Shown here: piece after piece, positions 16,773-24,764 of the stretch
Position numbering within the stretch: the first letter of the stretch is position 1
Layout of the letters: every line of letters starts with the position of its first letter
Source of the DNA: Pectobacterium brasiliense
GTDB taxonomy: Bacteria > Pseudomonadota > Gammaproteobacteria > Enterobacterales > Enterobacteriaceae
DNA: 35,500 nucleotides
Reading direction: 5' to 3'
Assembly (NCBI RefSeq): GCF_013449685.1
Contig: NZ_JACDSF010000047.1
Span: 1-35,500 of the forward strand
Position numbers and translations under genes: made by a program
The notes under the pieces: generated by a model
Databases searched by the model: none
The model's input: the letters and a program-made list of their open reading frames with translations, nothing else
What the model was told of the DNA's origin: nothing

Positions 16773-16806
16773 ACAACATCCATGAATTAAATATCATGGA
16801 TGTTGT
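16773..16806. terminator. Perfect 13-bp inverted repeat between ggt and the CDI island
   Basis: ACAACATCCATGA (16773-16785) and TCATGGATGTTGT (16794-16806) are perfect complements with an 8-base loop. It lies 20 bases beyond the stop of the leftward gene at 16826 and is followed on that strand by an A-rich/T-rich stretch. It probably ends leftward transcription; it also marks the border of the low-GC island. Confidence 0.6.
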
Positions 16807-16825
16807 CTAAATTACTCTTAGTCTC

Positions 16826-17155
16826 TTATTTTGGACCTTCCCACAGGAGCTTCGACTTCATTTCCTGTGGAACCATTTCAAAAAGAGATGATATAAGTTC
16901 TTTTTGACCGCTATAAGCTATTGAAATATCATCGCTACAGTTTTCAATATAATATCTTGCCTGATTGTTTAGAAAGTAAATATCGTGATCTTCAAAATTT
17001 GGCGTCAAGATCGTGTAAGCTAAATTATGGACAAGTTCCGCTTCATAGTAGCATGATAAATCAGATGATTTTTTATGTTGTTGCATGTTCCTGATATAAG
17101 GAATATAAAGTAACAACATTTTTATATATATTTCGTTCTTTTTTAATTTCTTCAT
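16826..17155 (-). CDS. Hypothetical protein, candidate orphan immunity protein
   Basis: The product has 109 residues, is rich in Lys, Asn and Tyr, and has low-GC codon use unlike ggt next door. The N-terminus is basic, followed by a mildly hydrophobic stretch (IKMLLLYIPYI); it looks soluble and I recognise no family. It is the last gene in the leftward run of toxin/immunity remnants, 108 bases after a likely immunity gene. Orphan CDI modules often end in several small immunity genes, so the role is suggested by context only. The ribosome-binding site is weak (GAGAG, about 12 bases away); an internal ATG near 17122 is possible. Confidence 0.45.
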   Translation of the reverse strand: MKKLKKNEIYIKMLLLYIPYIRNMQQHKKSSDLSCYYEAELVHNLAYTILTPNFEDHDIYFLNNQARYYIENCSDDISIAYSGQKELISSLFEMVPQEMKSKLLWEGPK

Positions 17156-17263
17156 GAATAGAATTTTCTCTCTATTTATTTTTTATTTTTAAATTATCTT
17201 CTGTGCTTTCCATTCAAATGTTATTATAAAATACTCTTAATAACATTTTATATTATTATCATG

Positions 17264-17752
17264 TTACCTCAGCCAAAATGGCAGATCATCAGACCCCAGC
17301 GCATCATACTGTTCGAGGGGACGATTTTTATCTTCGATAAACCAAGGTAAATCAGAGATAACGGTTTTTACAGAGACGTAAGTGCCAAAATCATGATAAA
17401 AAGATTCGGCCGATTTTATGGCATGATGCAAATTTTTAAAATACTCTGAAAAAATGGTCGCCAAGTTACCTTTATCAAAGCATAAAGTTGATAAATTAAT
17501 ATTTCTGCCAATATCACCCCAATTTATTTCTGTGGGTAAAGTTCGACTAAATAGCGTCTCTATCTGAATTGCTTGCTCGGAAGCGAGATGGAGATCATTT
17601 TTTTCCAAGTAGCGACGATAAAGTCCATCAGCCAACAAACTAGTATCCATCTCTGAAGTGACCTGCGCGATGCATTGGGGAAAAATATACATATCAAGAG
17701 ATGTGCCGCAGTTGTAGACGGTATGTCCACCATGGAATCCTACGTTTTTCAT
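17264..17752 (-). CDS. Putative orphan CDI immunity protein (162 aa)
   Basis: The 162-residue protein is acidic and soluble with no signal peptide. It follows, 41 bases later and on the same strand, a toxin C-terminal fragment (17794-18030), the usual toxin-then-immunity order. The sequence has features common in immunity proteins (many aromatic and acidic residues, for example DDLPFW near the end), but I cannot name a family. The N-terminus MKNVGFHGGHTVYNCG is unusual. It is intact, unlike its toxin. Codon use is A+T-rich like the rest of the island. Confidence 0.5.
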   Translation of the reverse strand: MKNVGFHGGHTVYNCGTSLDMYIFPQCIAQVTSEMDTSLLADGLYRRYLEKNDLHLASEQAIQIETLFSRTLPTEINWGDIGRNINLSTLCFDKGNLATIFSEYFKNLHHAIKSAESFYHDFGTYVSVKTVISDLPWFIEDKNRPLEQYDALGSDDLPFWLR

Positions 17753-17793
17753 TTCGTCATGAATCCTATATCTGTCACGCTAAGTATGTTATT

Positions 17794-18030
17794 TTATTTG
17801 GTTAAAATTTCTTTGATGATCGCACTCTTTTGAGCATCAGTCACAGTCTGCCCGCGTATATCAATAATAACTTCCTGCTTCATTCCTGCAGGTAAATTCA
17901 TCTGACGTTCAATGGCTTGCTTTGATACATTGTTAATTAACCCGCTTTGGTTAGTCGTAAGGTTATAATTTTTTACTCTCCACCAATCAGAAATTGATAG
18001 CTTATTATCCCCCCATTCTAGGAATGAGCC
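17794..18030 (-). pseudogene. Orphan CDI toxin C-terminal fragment
   Basis: On the minus strand 78 sense codons are open between an in-frame stop at 18031-18033 and the stop at 17794-17796. The frame begins GSFLEWGDNKLSISDWW and ends with VIIDIRGQTVTDAQKSAIIKEILTK-type sequence (the IDIRGQ...T motif followed by a short helix). It has no start codon near its 5' end. Toxin C-termini ending in a similar IDxRGQ strand occur in CdiA and related polymorphic toxins (recollection, not a search). Its position just before a small soluble gene supports an orphan cdiA-CT/cdiI pair. The catalytic activity cannot be stated. Confidence 0.55.
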
Positions 18031-18071
18031 TTACATTTTTACTATAAAGCGTTTTCATATTAGTGAATTGG

Positions 18072-18091
18072 AGCAGCCCGAAAGGGCTGCT
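18072..18091 (-). terminator. Hairpin after the 127-aa immunity gene
   Basis: AGCAGCCC (18072-18079) and GGGCTGCT (18084-18091) pair perfectly around GAAA. It lies 10 bases past the stop of the gene at 18101-18484. There is no U-run on the minus strand, so it may be a weak terminator or an mRNA end-stabiliser. Confidence 0.5.
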
Positions 18092-18100
18092 TTGTCTGCG

Positions 18101-18484
18101 TTATTCTAATTTTTTATCAACTAATCCTAATAAAGACATATCATAGAGAAGATTTGATTTTTCTTCCTCGGTAATATCTTGGGTTAGTTTATCCAAACCC
18201 TGATTTGATAGGATGCTTTTTATACTGTTACGTAAATTTTTTTCAACCTGTTGTGGTCCCCTTCCTGCCATTAAAACCAATGTGACCACGTCGAGCATTA
18301 GGTTTTCTATATCTAATTCATAAGCATTTTCAAACTGATAGTATGCATAGCCGATCTCTGACTCATGTTCAGCCCATCTTTCACCTCGGCGATTAAACGA
18401 CTCGATTTTATTCCTGCAATAGACATAATAATATCTTAAAAGAGAATTTTTAATTTCTTCATAATTAATTCTTTCCTCTGTCAC
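18101..18484 (-). CDS. Putative immunity protein for the deaminase-like toxin (127 aa)
   Basis: The 127-residue, highly charged, mostly helical protein starts at GTG 18484. That GTG overlaps the stop codon of the toxin frame (GTGA, stop 18481-18483), and a GGAG in the toxin end lies seven bases upstream. This tight coupling is the main reason for calling it the cognate immunity protein. It has no signal peptide or TM segment, as expected for neutralising a cytoplasm-acting toxin. I do not recognise the family. The frame is intact although its toxin carries the MITE insertion. Confidence 0.6.
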   Translation of the reverse strand: MTEERINYEEIKNSLLRYYYVYCRNKIESFNRRGERWAEHESEIGYAYYQFENAYELDIENLMLDVVTLVLMAGRGPQQVEKNLRNSIKSILSNQGLDKLTQDITEEEKSNLLYDMSLLGLVDKKLE

Positions 18485-18937
18485 TTTCTCGCTCCTGGTC
18501 TCAATGGAATTCCGTTATTGTCAAGTGTTTTCACTTCAATCCCAGGGCAGGGCGGGATTCCACTTTGCTTAAAACGCATACAATTCAAGAAATTTGATAA
18601 TACCCATATATTAATAACCTTTTATCAATCGGTAATTATGTATCTGACGTGCATTCTTTGAACTGAAATCGTATCTATTTTGAGCATAATAACCACACAA
18701 AGTGAGTTAGATCTCGCCCTGAATCCCAGGGTGTCTTTGCTGAAATTGCTCTACAACTCCTAAGCAACTTCCACAGGCTGGACGCTCTGTAAAGATAGTA
18801 ACTGTTCCTTTAGCTGATATATTACCACCTAATTTTTCTGAAATATTACCCAGTATCTTATATTTTGAATCCGTATTTCTGGCTATTATAAAATCTTTGT
18901 TATATTTCCTTCTCTGTTTTTCGCCAGTATTTGGTAT
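18481..18937 (-). pseudogene. Deaminase-like CDI toxin C-terminus, interrupted by MITE copy B
   Basis: On the minus strand the frame is open from 18937. It reads KDFIIARNTDSKYKILGNI, then GTVTIFTERPACGSCLGVV, then EQFQQRHPGI, where the element enters. Removing 18548-18721 and one target copy continues it in frame as EVKTLDNNGIPLRPGARK and stop at 18481. TERPxCxSCxxV followed by QF..xxPGIEV is the zinc-site half of nucleic-acid deaminase toxins of the BURPS668_1122 type (Toxin-deaminase). In those the upstream motif should carry a glutamate (xxE); here DSK stands at that place, so the catalytic Glu may be lost or my alignment is off by a turn. Only about 90 residues remain, so the domain is truncated at its N-terminus too. 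Confidence 0.6.
18548..18721. mobile_element. 174-bp MITE-like element, copy B, inserted in the deaminase-like toxin
   Basis: Same sequence and same plus-strand orientation as 1304-1477. It is flanked by perfect 10-bp direct repeats AATCCCAGGG at 18538-18547 and 18722-18731, different from the target of copy A, so this is an independent transposition. Relative to the host gene (minus strand) it lies in the opposite direction to copy A. It has no transposase. Confidence 0.92.
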
Positions 18938-19071
18938 TTAACGTGTGTGATCCCTTCAACTTCGCTTTGAGCTTGAGATGAAACCTTCACATTGTTTTTT
19001 TTCACTGCGTTAAAAAATTCATCAGCATTGTGTGCACTAATGATCCCTTTTCTGTGAAAATCCGCCTTCAT
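18886..19071 (-). pseudogene. Orphan fragment of a CdiA-type toxin with the GxxxAHN motif
   Basis: The frame starts at an ATG (19071) inside a hairpin and reads ADFHRKGIISAHNADEFF, then HVKYQILAKNREGNIT, and stops at 18886. It is clearly related to the C-terminus of the large tpsA product (GFSQKKGISGAHNADAFY and LYQVPSYDRAGNVT). It therefore derives from the same toxin family but is cut off before the end of the domain. It overlaps the deaminase-like frame, which begins at 18937 in another frame, so two toxin remnants collide here. Such shared upstream sequence is what lets orphan toxin tails recombine with cdiA. Confidence 0.6.
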
Positions 19072-19080
19072 AGAAGGCGG
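19062..19080 (-). terminator. Hairpin after cdiI-like gene
   Basis: CCGCCTTC (19062-19069) and GAAGGCGG (19073-19080) pair perfectly around three bases. On the minus strand the stem follows the stop of the 121-aa immunity gene by seven bases and runs into ATTTTC, a plausible intrinsic terminator closing the tpsB-tpsA-cdiI unit. Confidence 0.65.
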
Positions 19081-19087
19081 AATGCTG

Positions 19088-19453
19088 TTAGTTGGATATC
19101 GTGTCCAGCAAAAATTTGATCTTCTCAGCATCTTCCGGATGAAGTTTCACATATCTTTCGCAGGCCAGACGGACATACTGATAGCAGATTTCTTCGCTGA
19201 CAATCACAGTTTCCTCCTCTGTGGGAGGATAGCCTATTGCAAATTCTACCCCTTCAAAATGTTCCTCCTCATAGCAGCTATTCATGTCTGGGAAATTGCA
19301 ATAGGCTCCATCAACGTGAAAACTATCTCTTTCTAAAATATAACTAACTGATTTTTTAAAGTAACCATCCCCATACATTGTGTCAAAGTATGCTTTAATT
19401 ACCCAGTAGGGATCATTGCTATCATAAGGCTGTCTGAATAATGTTTTTATCAT
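19088..19453 (-). CDS. CdiI-like immunity protein for the tpsA/cdiA toxin
   Basis: The product has 121 residues, acidic and soluble. It starts 10 bases after the tpsA stop, in the cdiB-cdiA-cdiI order. The pattern of an N-terminal LF, a [17 protein letters not shown] stretch, [20 protein letters not shown] and a C-terminal helical part resembles the family annotated as ribonuclease toxin immunity protein CdiI (CdiI_3). That is from memory and not checked. It would bind and block the nuclease-like C-terminus of the neighbouring toxin in the cytoplasm. The gene is intact although the upstream tpsA has a stop, so immunity is retained. Confidence 0.7.
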   Translation of the reverse strand: MIKTLFRQPYDSNDPYWVIKAYFDTMYGDGYFKKSVSYILERDSFHVDGAYCNFPDMNSCYEEEHFEGVEFAIGYPPTEEETVIVSEEICYQYVRLACERYVKLHPEDAEKIKFLLDTISN

Positions 19454-19463
19454 GTTAATAATT

Positions 19464-22400
19464 TTATTGAGGGTGGAAATTGTTTATCATGCCAGTATTT
19501 TTATCTAGGTAAACTCGAAAAGTAATACCTCCAGCTTGTGCATCATAAAACTGTCTTTCTTGTCTTATCGCCTCTTTATAGCCACTAACCGCAGCTTGTT
19601 GGCCTAAATTAATTATTGTTTCATCAGTAAAAACTTTCGGATCATATACTGTCTTTGGTAATTCTGCATTCTTATATCCAGTGACATTACCAGCTCTGTC
19701 ATATGATGGAACTTGATATAAAATTTTTGCGATGCCATTCGTTTGGGTAGGCATCTCACTAATAATATTAACATTATATTCCTTTGCTGCTGCATAAAAC
19801 GCATCAGCATTATGTGCACCACTGATCCCTTTTTTCTGCGAAAAACCATCTAACGTTGCGATATGCTGCGGCAGGCCAATTTTAAAACTTATCCCATCAG
19901 GATAAGTAAACGTCGTGCCTTCCTTGGTGGTCATCATGATGACTTTTTCACCAGAAGTCAGCTGAATAATTGCGGTTTCTCCTGCAACCGTATTGATTCC
20001 TTTGTATCCCGCCACCGTTGCAGTAATAGCATGCAGCTGCATGACAGAATCATAGCGTGATGCCACTTCATCCCAGCTTTTCCCTGTGGCTTTTGCAATT
20101 GCAGTGATAGCTGCATCTCTGGTAATGCTACCAGCATCTAGCCCTTGCAGTATCTTGTCTACATTTGCCGCATCTTCGGGGTATAAGTCCCGATAAACCA
20201 AACGATAATTGAAGTTTTTACCATAGCTATCGAGAGCTTGCTGTGCTTGTACCAGTAAGGCTGAGCAGCTTGCGATGGATTTATTGCCCTGAGTACAAAT
20301 ATCTCGAATTGCTTTGTCACGCTCCTGATCCAATCTTCGGGTAGCTGCTAATTCTTCTGCTTCATCTGGAGTTAACGTTCCCGTTTTTTCTTTACGTTCC
20401 AGAATTCCCTTCTTTTCGGCTTCTGCTGCGCTCAGATAATTGAAGTTAACCGCAATCTGGCCAGCATTAGCCCCGCTGTAGGCTCCTTGCGCTTTACCTG
20501 TTGCGATTGCACCAGCTAAGCCACCAATGAATCCGGCAGATTCACTGACTTTTCTCGACCAGTTTTCATCCATGGAAAAGCTGCTACCTAATGCATAGGC
20601 TGCAAGTTCCGCGCTTAACGCACCTACGGCAGCACCTTTCACATTGCCACCTCGAATTTCGGCGGTAATCGCAGATATTGCGCCGTAGCTTAATGCTTTA
20701 CCGAACGTATTTTGGATGAAGCCTTCTCTGGCGTTGTAGTTGATTCCTTCAGCGCTGATTTGGTTAGAAATATTAGATAGCAAGGCTGTAGTAAAATTAT
20801 CTTTGAAGCTACCACCATTAATGGCAGTGCCAAGGCCAGAACTAATAACCGACTGCCCGGCTACGCGTTGAGCTATCTTGTTCCAATCATTATTACTGAG
20901 GATGGGAAGTTTGGTTTGGGCTGAACCTGCGGCTGTGTTGCTGATTTTTAATACGCTGTCGAAACCAGCAAGCGCACCACCCACAGCCATTGAAGCAACC
21001 AGTGACTTAACGGAAGCGCTGCTACCCAGTGTTTGCAGGGTTTTGGTAAGGTTACCTTTGTTGTCGACCAGTGCAACGGCTGCCTGTGAAGTTAATGCCG
21101 TCATGCCTGAGTAAACGGCACCAGACATCACTGTGGCTGTCATCCCTGAAGCCGTACTGGCTGCTGCTGTCGCCGCCATCCCTGCCAATCCTGCTCCTGC
21201 GGTAACAGCCGCAACGGCAATGGCAATCACGGCGCCCACTACGGGGTTCAGACTTTGTGTGGTGTGGTTCCAACTGGTGTAGGCATCTTGTACTGCGTTC
21301 CACTGCACGCCTCTACTGACATACAGAGTTTTCAGCCACGTTGTTCCTGGAGTATTGCTGAGAGTCAGTAACGCATTTTGCAGTGATTGAGCATTGCGTG
21401 TTTTTACGTCAGCAGAAATCCCTGTTGCGGCATCAACGGTAAACTGTCCGCCAGCGTGGATTGAGGGTAATAGCCAGGTGTCTTTGGTGTATCCCCTGTC
21501 GGAGTTTTTAATGAAGAAACCTTTCGATGAGGTGATGGTCTGCTCGAATGTGGTGTTTTTTACCGCCTTAAAGATAACTTTACCTTGAGTACTGGTGAGT
21601 TTAGCGTTCCTGCCAGCTTCTATTTTGCTGGCTTCATAGATGCTGTCATCACGGCTCAGCAGGTTGATGTCACTTCCAGCGGTAAACTCAGCTACCTTAT
21701 TACTGACATTGTGATAGGTCTGTTTACCCTTTTTCTTTTTTCCATACCAGGTACGGCTGCTGGATTCTTTTTCATAGTGGTTGGTTTCTTCCATGGCTTG
21801 TGCGTACAGGAATCCACCTTTAGCGGCTACATCCATTGCACCTTTTGCAAGTAAACTCGTGGCCTGAAATAAGATGCTGTTATTGGATAGAAGTGTTAGC
21901 ACACCGCCGCTGTTTAATACGACATTTCTTTGTGTGGTCGTTTCATTAAACTCGTTGTCACCCTCCCGCACTGAATAATATCGCAGGGCGTTGAACTCCA
22001 TTTTCCCATTAGAGCTTAACGTCATGTCCCCTATTGAGGATAATGCGCTGCCGGAGGCAATAAGATCGCCATTTGTAGCGAGAGTAAGATTTCTCCTCGC
22101 ATTAATTTGAGTGATAGCATGGCGATCGTCTCTATTGTTTTCGTCAGGAGTGGAGATGGCTGAATACGCGGTAGAGAGTAATGAAAGAGTGCTGCCAGCC
22201 AAAAGGGTGATATTATTAGCTGATAGGTTTGCTGCTTTAATAATAAGTCCGCCTCCTGAGTTTATTAGTAAATTACCCCCAGAGCTAATATGGCTTGATA
22301 ATGAAGGAGTACTCGATGGTGGAAGAAATTCATCGTAACTTTTACTTGTTTTTTTAGAATCAATACTTACGATATTACTGGCTATTAGGTCAATTCCCTT

Positions 22401-22724
22401 TCCTGAATTAAAAGATACTCCTGATAAAATAAGAGATTTTGCTTTGGCAAGGATGATGCCGCTTGAAACTATGGTGTTTAACTTAAAAAATATATTATTG
22501 AATTTTTTTTGCTCGTCGGTTTGTGATGTTCCTTGTGTTTTTTTATGGGTAGAAAGATCAGATGTGTAGTTATCGATAATTATACTGTTTCCAGAAATAA
22601 GACTGGTGTCTTGATTGTTGCTAAAGTTAACACCTAATAACTTGATGTCTCCTCCGGCATTCAAAGATAGTGCATTCTTGGCATCCAGAGATGCATACTT
22701 TCTCTCTCCATGTTCATTAAACAA
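19464..22724 (-). pseudogene. C-terminal part of a TpsA/CdiA-like exoprotein with toxin domain
   Basis: There are 1086 codons from the nearest TTG (22724). The frame is the same as that of the upstream 658-codon part; only the TAA at 22749-22751 separates them, so both halves come from one gene of about 1750 codons. Residues about 1-450 are haemagglutinin beta-helix repeats (SLNAGGDIKLLG, ALSSIGDMTLSSNG). About 480-640 is a Gly/Ala-rich DUF637-like region. Near residue 760 NFNYLSAAEAEKKG opens the pretoxin region, with no VENN motif. The last ~130 residues (from HIATLDGF, GAHN His near 970, to ITFRVYLDKNTG) look like a CdiA-CT nuclease of the EndoU/BECR type; that family call is tentative. 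Expression would need read-through, internal initiation or a reversion. The gene is shorter than typical CdiA/HecA (about 3000 or more residues). Confidence 0.75.
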
Positions 22725-22748
22725 TGGTATAGGACTGTGATAGAAAAT

Positions 22749-24725
22749 TTAGCCTTCTCGGCTGTTGATGTTAATGTTTAATCCTTTTAAAGATGACGTT
22801 GTTGAATAAACATTGGATATCGCACTGAGGTTTATGTCTCTATTCCTTGATAATAAATCTGAGTTGTTGATAACTATAGAACTTTTAGAGGTTAAGTTGG
22901 TGTTGCTTGATGAGTCAATTATACCATTTACTCTTATCTCACCAGAGTTCAGTAAGACTTCCTTCCCTTTAATGTTTATTGTATCAAGTGACATGATTGT
23001 TAGCGATTTCGGTTGTAGCGAGTTCTCTATTTTTATTACCCCTCCAAAATCAGCAACGACATTCCCAGTGGCATGTACCTTTGCGGATAGCAACTGCTCG
23101 CTTTTAAAAACGCTATCTTTGTCTTTGACCTTATAGTAGGCAAGGATAAGTGGTATACCATCATCCAAAATAGTTGTGCTGGCCGATAGTAGCGTTTTCG
23201 AACGCCTAATAGCCTGTTCTTGTGCCGTTTCTGAGCGGAAATTGGTTGTATGCTCAGTTTGTTTTAACAACGGGGAGATATTTAAAAATTCCTGCCCTGC
23301 CAGAAAGATATTTCCATAGGATTTCAAATTGCTGGCGTTATTCTCCAACTGTGTAGCATTAATATAGAGGTTTTTTGCTCCGTGAATTTCGGATTCAGAT
23401 GTAGCAACGTCCCCTTCAAACTCTTTTTTAGAAATTAAAGGAATATACGTTTTTGTATCGGAAAGCGCTCGAATTGGCAATTCATTACCAACATTAAGGT
23501 TGGTGTAAGTTAAATCCTTCTTCTCTTTTACAACGATCTGATTTCTGACGTTTTGAAGTGAGTTTGTCCTTATTGTTAAATTACCCATATCCGTTTTTAT
23601 CACTCCGGATCGGTTTTCAATTTTGTTACTTTTGTTCCCCAGCACATCTTTTTGCATCCACAGATTTTTGCCAGCCTGAATAGTCGCCTGAGTGTTGGTC
23701 AGGTTGTCGTGCAGCAGGTGCATATCTTGTCCGGCAACCAAATTTCCACCATTGTTTAATGCGCTGCTGACAATAATTGTATTGCCATCACTTTTTACCG
23801 TCGCGTTACGATTGATGTCCGCTTGTTTAGCGATGATCTCCAAATCGGTTTTAGCACTGATATTACCTAGTTGAAGTTTACCGCTAGTACTAAGCGTAAT
23901 GCCTTGCTGGGTAGTGGTCAGGTTAGTGACGTTAGCACCGACCCCGTCCTCGGTCGCCACCAACCGTATACGCTCTGCATACATCCCACCGAGAGCCTTA
24001 GTATCAACAGCCAGTTGCGGTATGCTACCGTCGCCTGCAATCGCATTAATCGTACCGTCTTTAAATCCGATGCGGTTAGCGCCCTGTGTCAGGTTGAGGT
24101 TTTTTGCCGTGATTTTTCCATTTAGTTCGGTAGCGCGACTGATGATGTCAACATAGTCTTGAGTACTAGCATCAAGTCCTTTATCACCAATGGTAATATT
24201 TCCATTTTTTACTTCTAGTGCGTCCAAAGCTCCTTGTGTATCAAACTGCGTTTTTCCTGTTGTGAGTATGATCCCCGGCGTATTGATGAACCCACATCCG
24301 TCACAGGTGATGCCATTCGGGTTGGCAATCAATACGTTGGTTTTATTCCCGAAGACTTCGATCTTCCCTTGCAGGTCTGAGCGGGTGGAGCCCGTCACCT
24401 CGTTGATAATCAGATTGGCCGCTTTTCCCTTGAGGTTGGCGTTAGCGTTTAACTGCCCAGCGAGTTGTGACTTACCTGCTACGGTGCTGTTGTTTAGCAC
24501 GGCTCCGGGTGTCCCGACGCTGAAATCTTTATAGGTATTGTGAGAAACACCCGCTGCGTTCGGCGTCGCGATATTGATGACCGGAACAGCCCCCGCGTTC
24601 TTGACCTGCGTGCGTGGGCCGTCTGGCGTGAGCGCCGCGAAGGCGGGGTGTAACGGTTGAATTGCGGTCAGGTAGATCAGCAGATAGCTAAGTCCACGAG
24701 TGGTACGGTTGTTGAATTTTTCCAT
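22749..24725 (-). CDS. N-terminal part of a TpsA/HecA/CdiA-like exoprotein (ended by in-frame stop)
   Basis: The 658-residue part has a signal peptide with cleavage near residue 30 (HPAFA). The two-partner-secretion domain (about 35-300) carries VLIANPNGITCDGCGF with NPNGI at 135-139, which TpsB recognises during export. Beta-helix repeats follow. The start has AAGGAAAG upstream and lies 39 bases after the tpsB stop. The TAA at 22749 is followed without frame change by the rest of the gene. As it stands, the product could be secreted but lacks the receptor-binding, DUF637 and toxin parts. In soft-rot bacteria such proteins serve adhesion (HecA) or contact-dependent inhibition (CdiA). Confidence 0.85.
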   Translation of the reverse strand: MEKFNNRTTRGLSYLLIYLTAIQPLHPAFAALTPDGPRTQVKNAGAVPVINIATPNAAGVSHNTYKDFSVGTPGAVLNNSTVAGKSQLAGQLNANANLKGKAANLIINEVTGSTRSDLQGKIEVFGNKTNVLIANPNGITCDGCGFINTPGIILTTGKTQFDTQGALDALEVKNGNITIGDKGLDASTQDYVDIISRATELNGKITAKNLNLTQGANRIGFKDGTINAIAGDGSIPQLAVDTKALGGMYAERIRLVATEDGVGANVTNLTTTQQGITLSTSGKLQLGNISAKTDLEIIAKQADINRNATVKSDGNTIIVSSALNNGGNLVAGQDMHLLHDNLTNTQATIQAGKNLWMQKDVLGNKSNKIENRSGVIKTDMGNLTIRTNSLQNVRNQIVVKEKKDLTYTNLNVGNELPIRALSDTKTYIPLISKKEFEGDVATSESEIHGAKNLYINATQLENNASNLKSYGNIFLAGQEFLNISPLLKQTEHTTNFRSETAQEQAIRRSKTLLSASTTILDDGIPLILAYYKVKDKDSVFKSEQLLSAKVHATGNVVADFGGVIKIENSLQPKSLTIMSLDTINIKGKEVLLNSGEIRVNGIIDSSSNTNLTSKSSIVINNSDLLSRNRDINLSAISNVYSTTSSLKGLNININSREG

Positions 24726-24764
24726 GTGACTTTCCTTGTTTTCCTTTTGCTGTGAATAAAACGC

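Noticed and set aside
16826-24725. Possible prophage or integrative element in the low-GC island
   Set aside because: No integrase, att repeats, tRNA junction or phage structural genes were seen; the content is a two-partner-secretion locus with toxin/immunity remnants.
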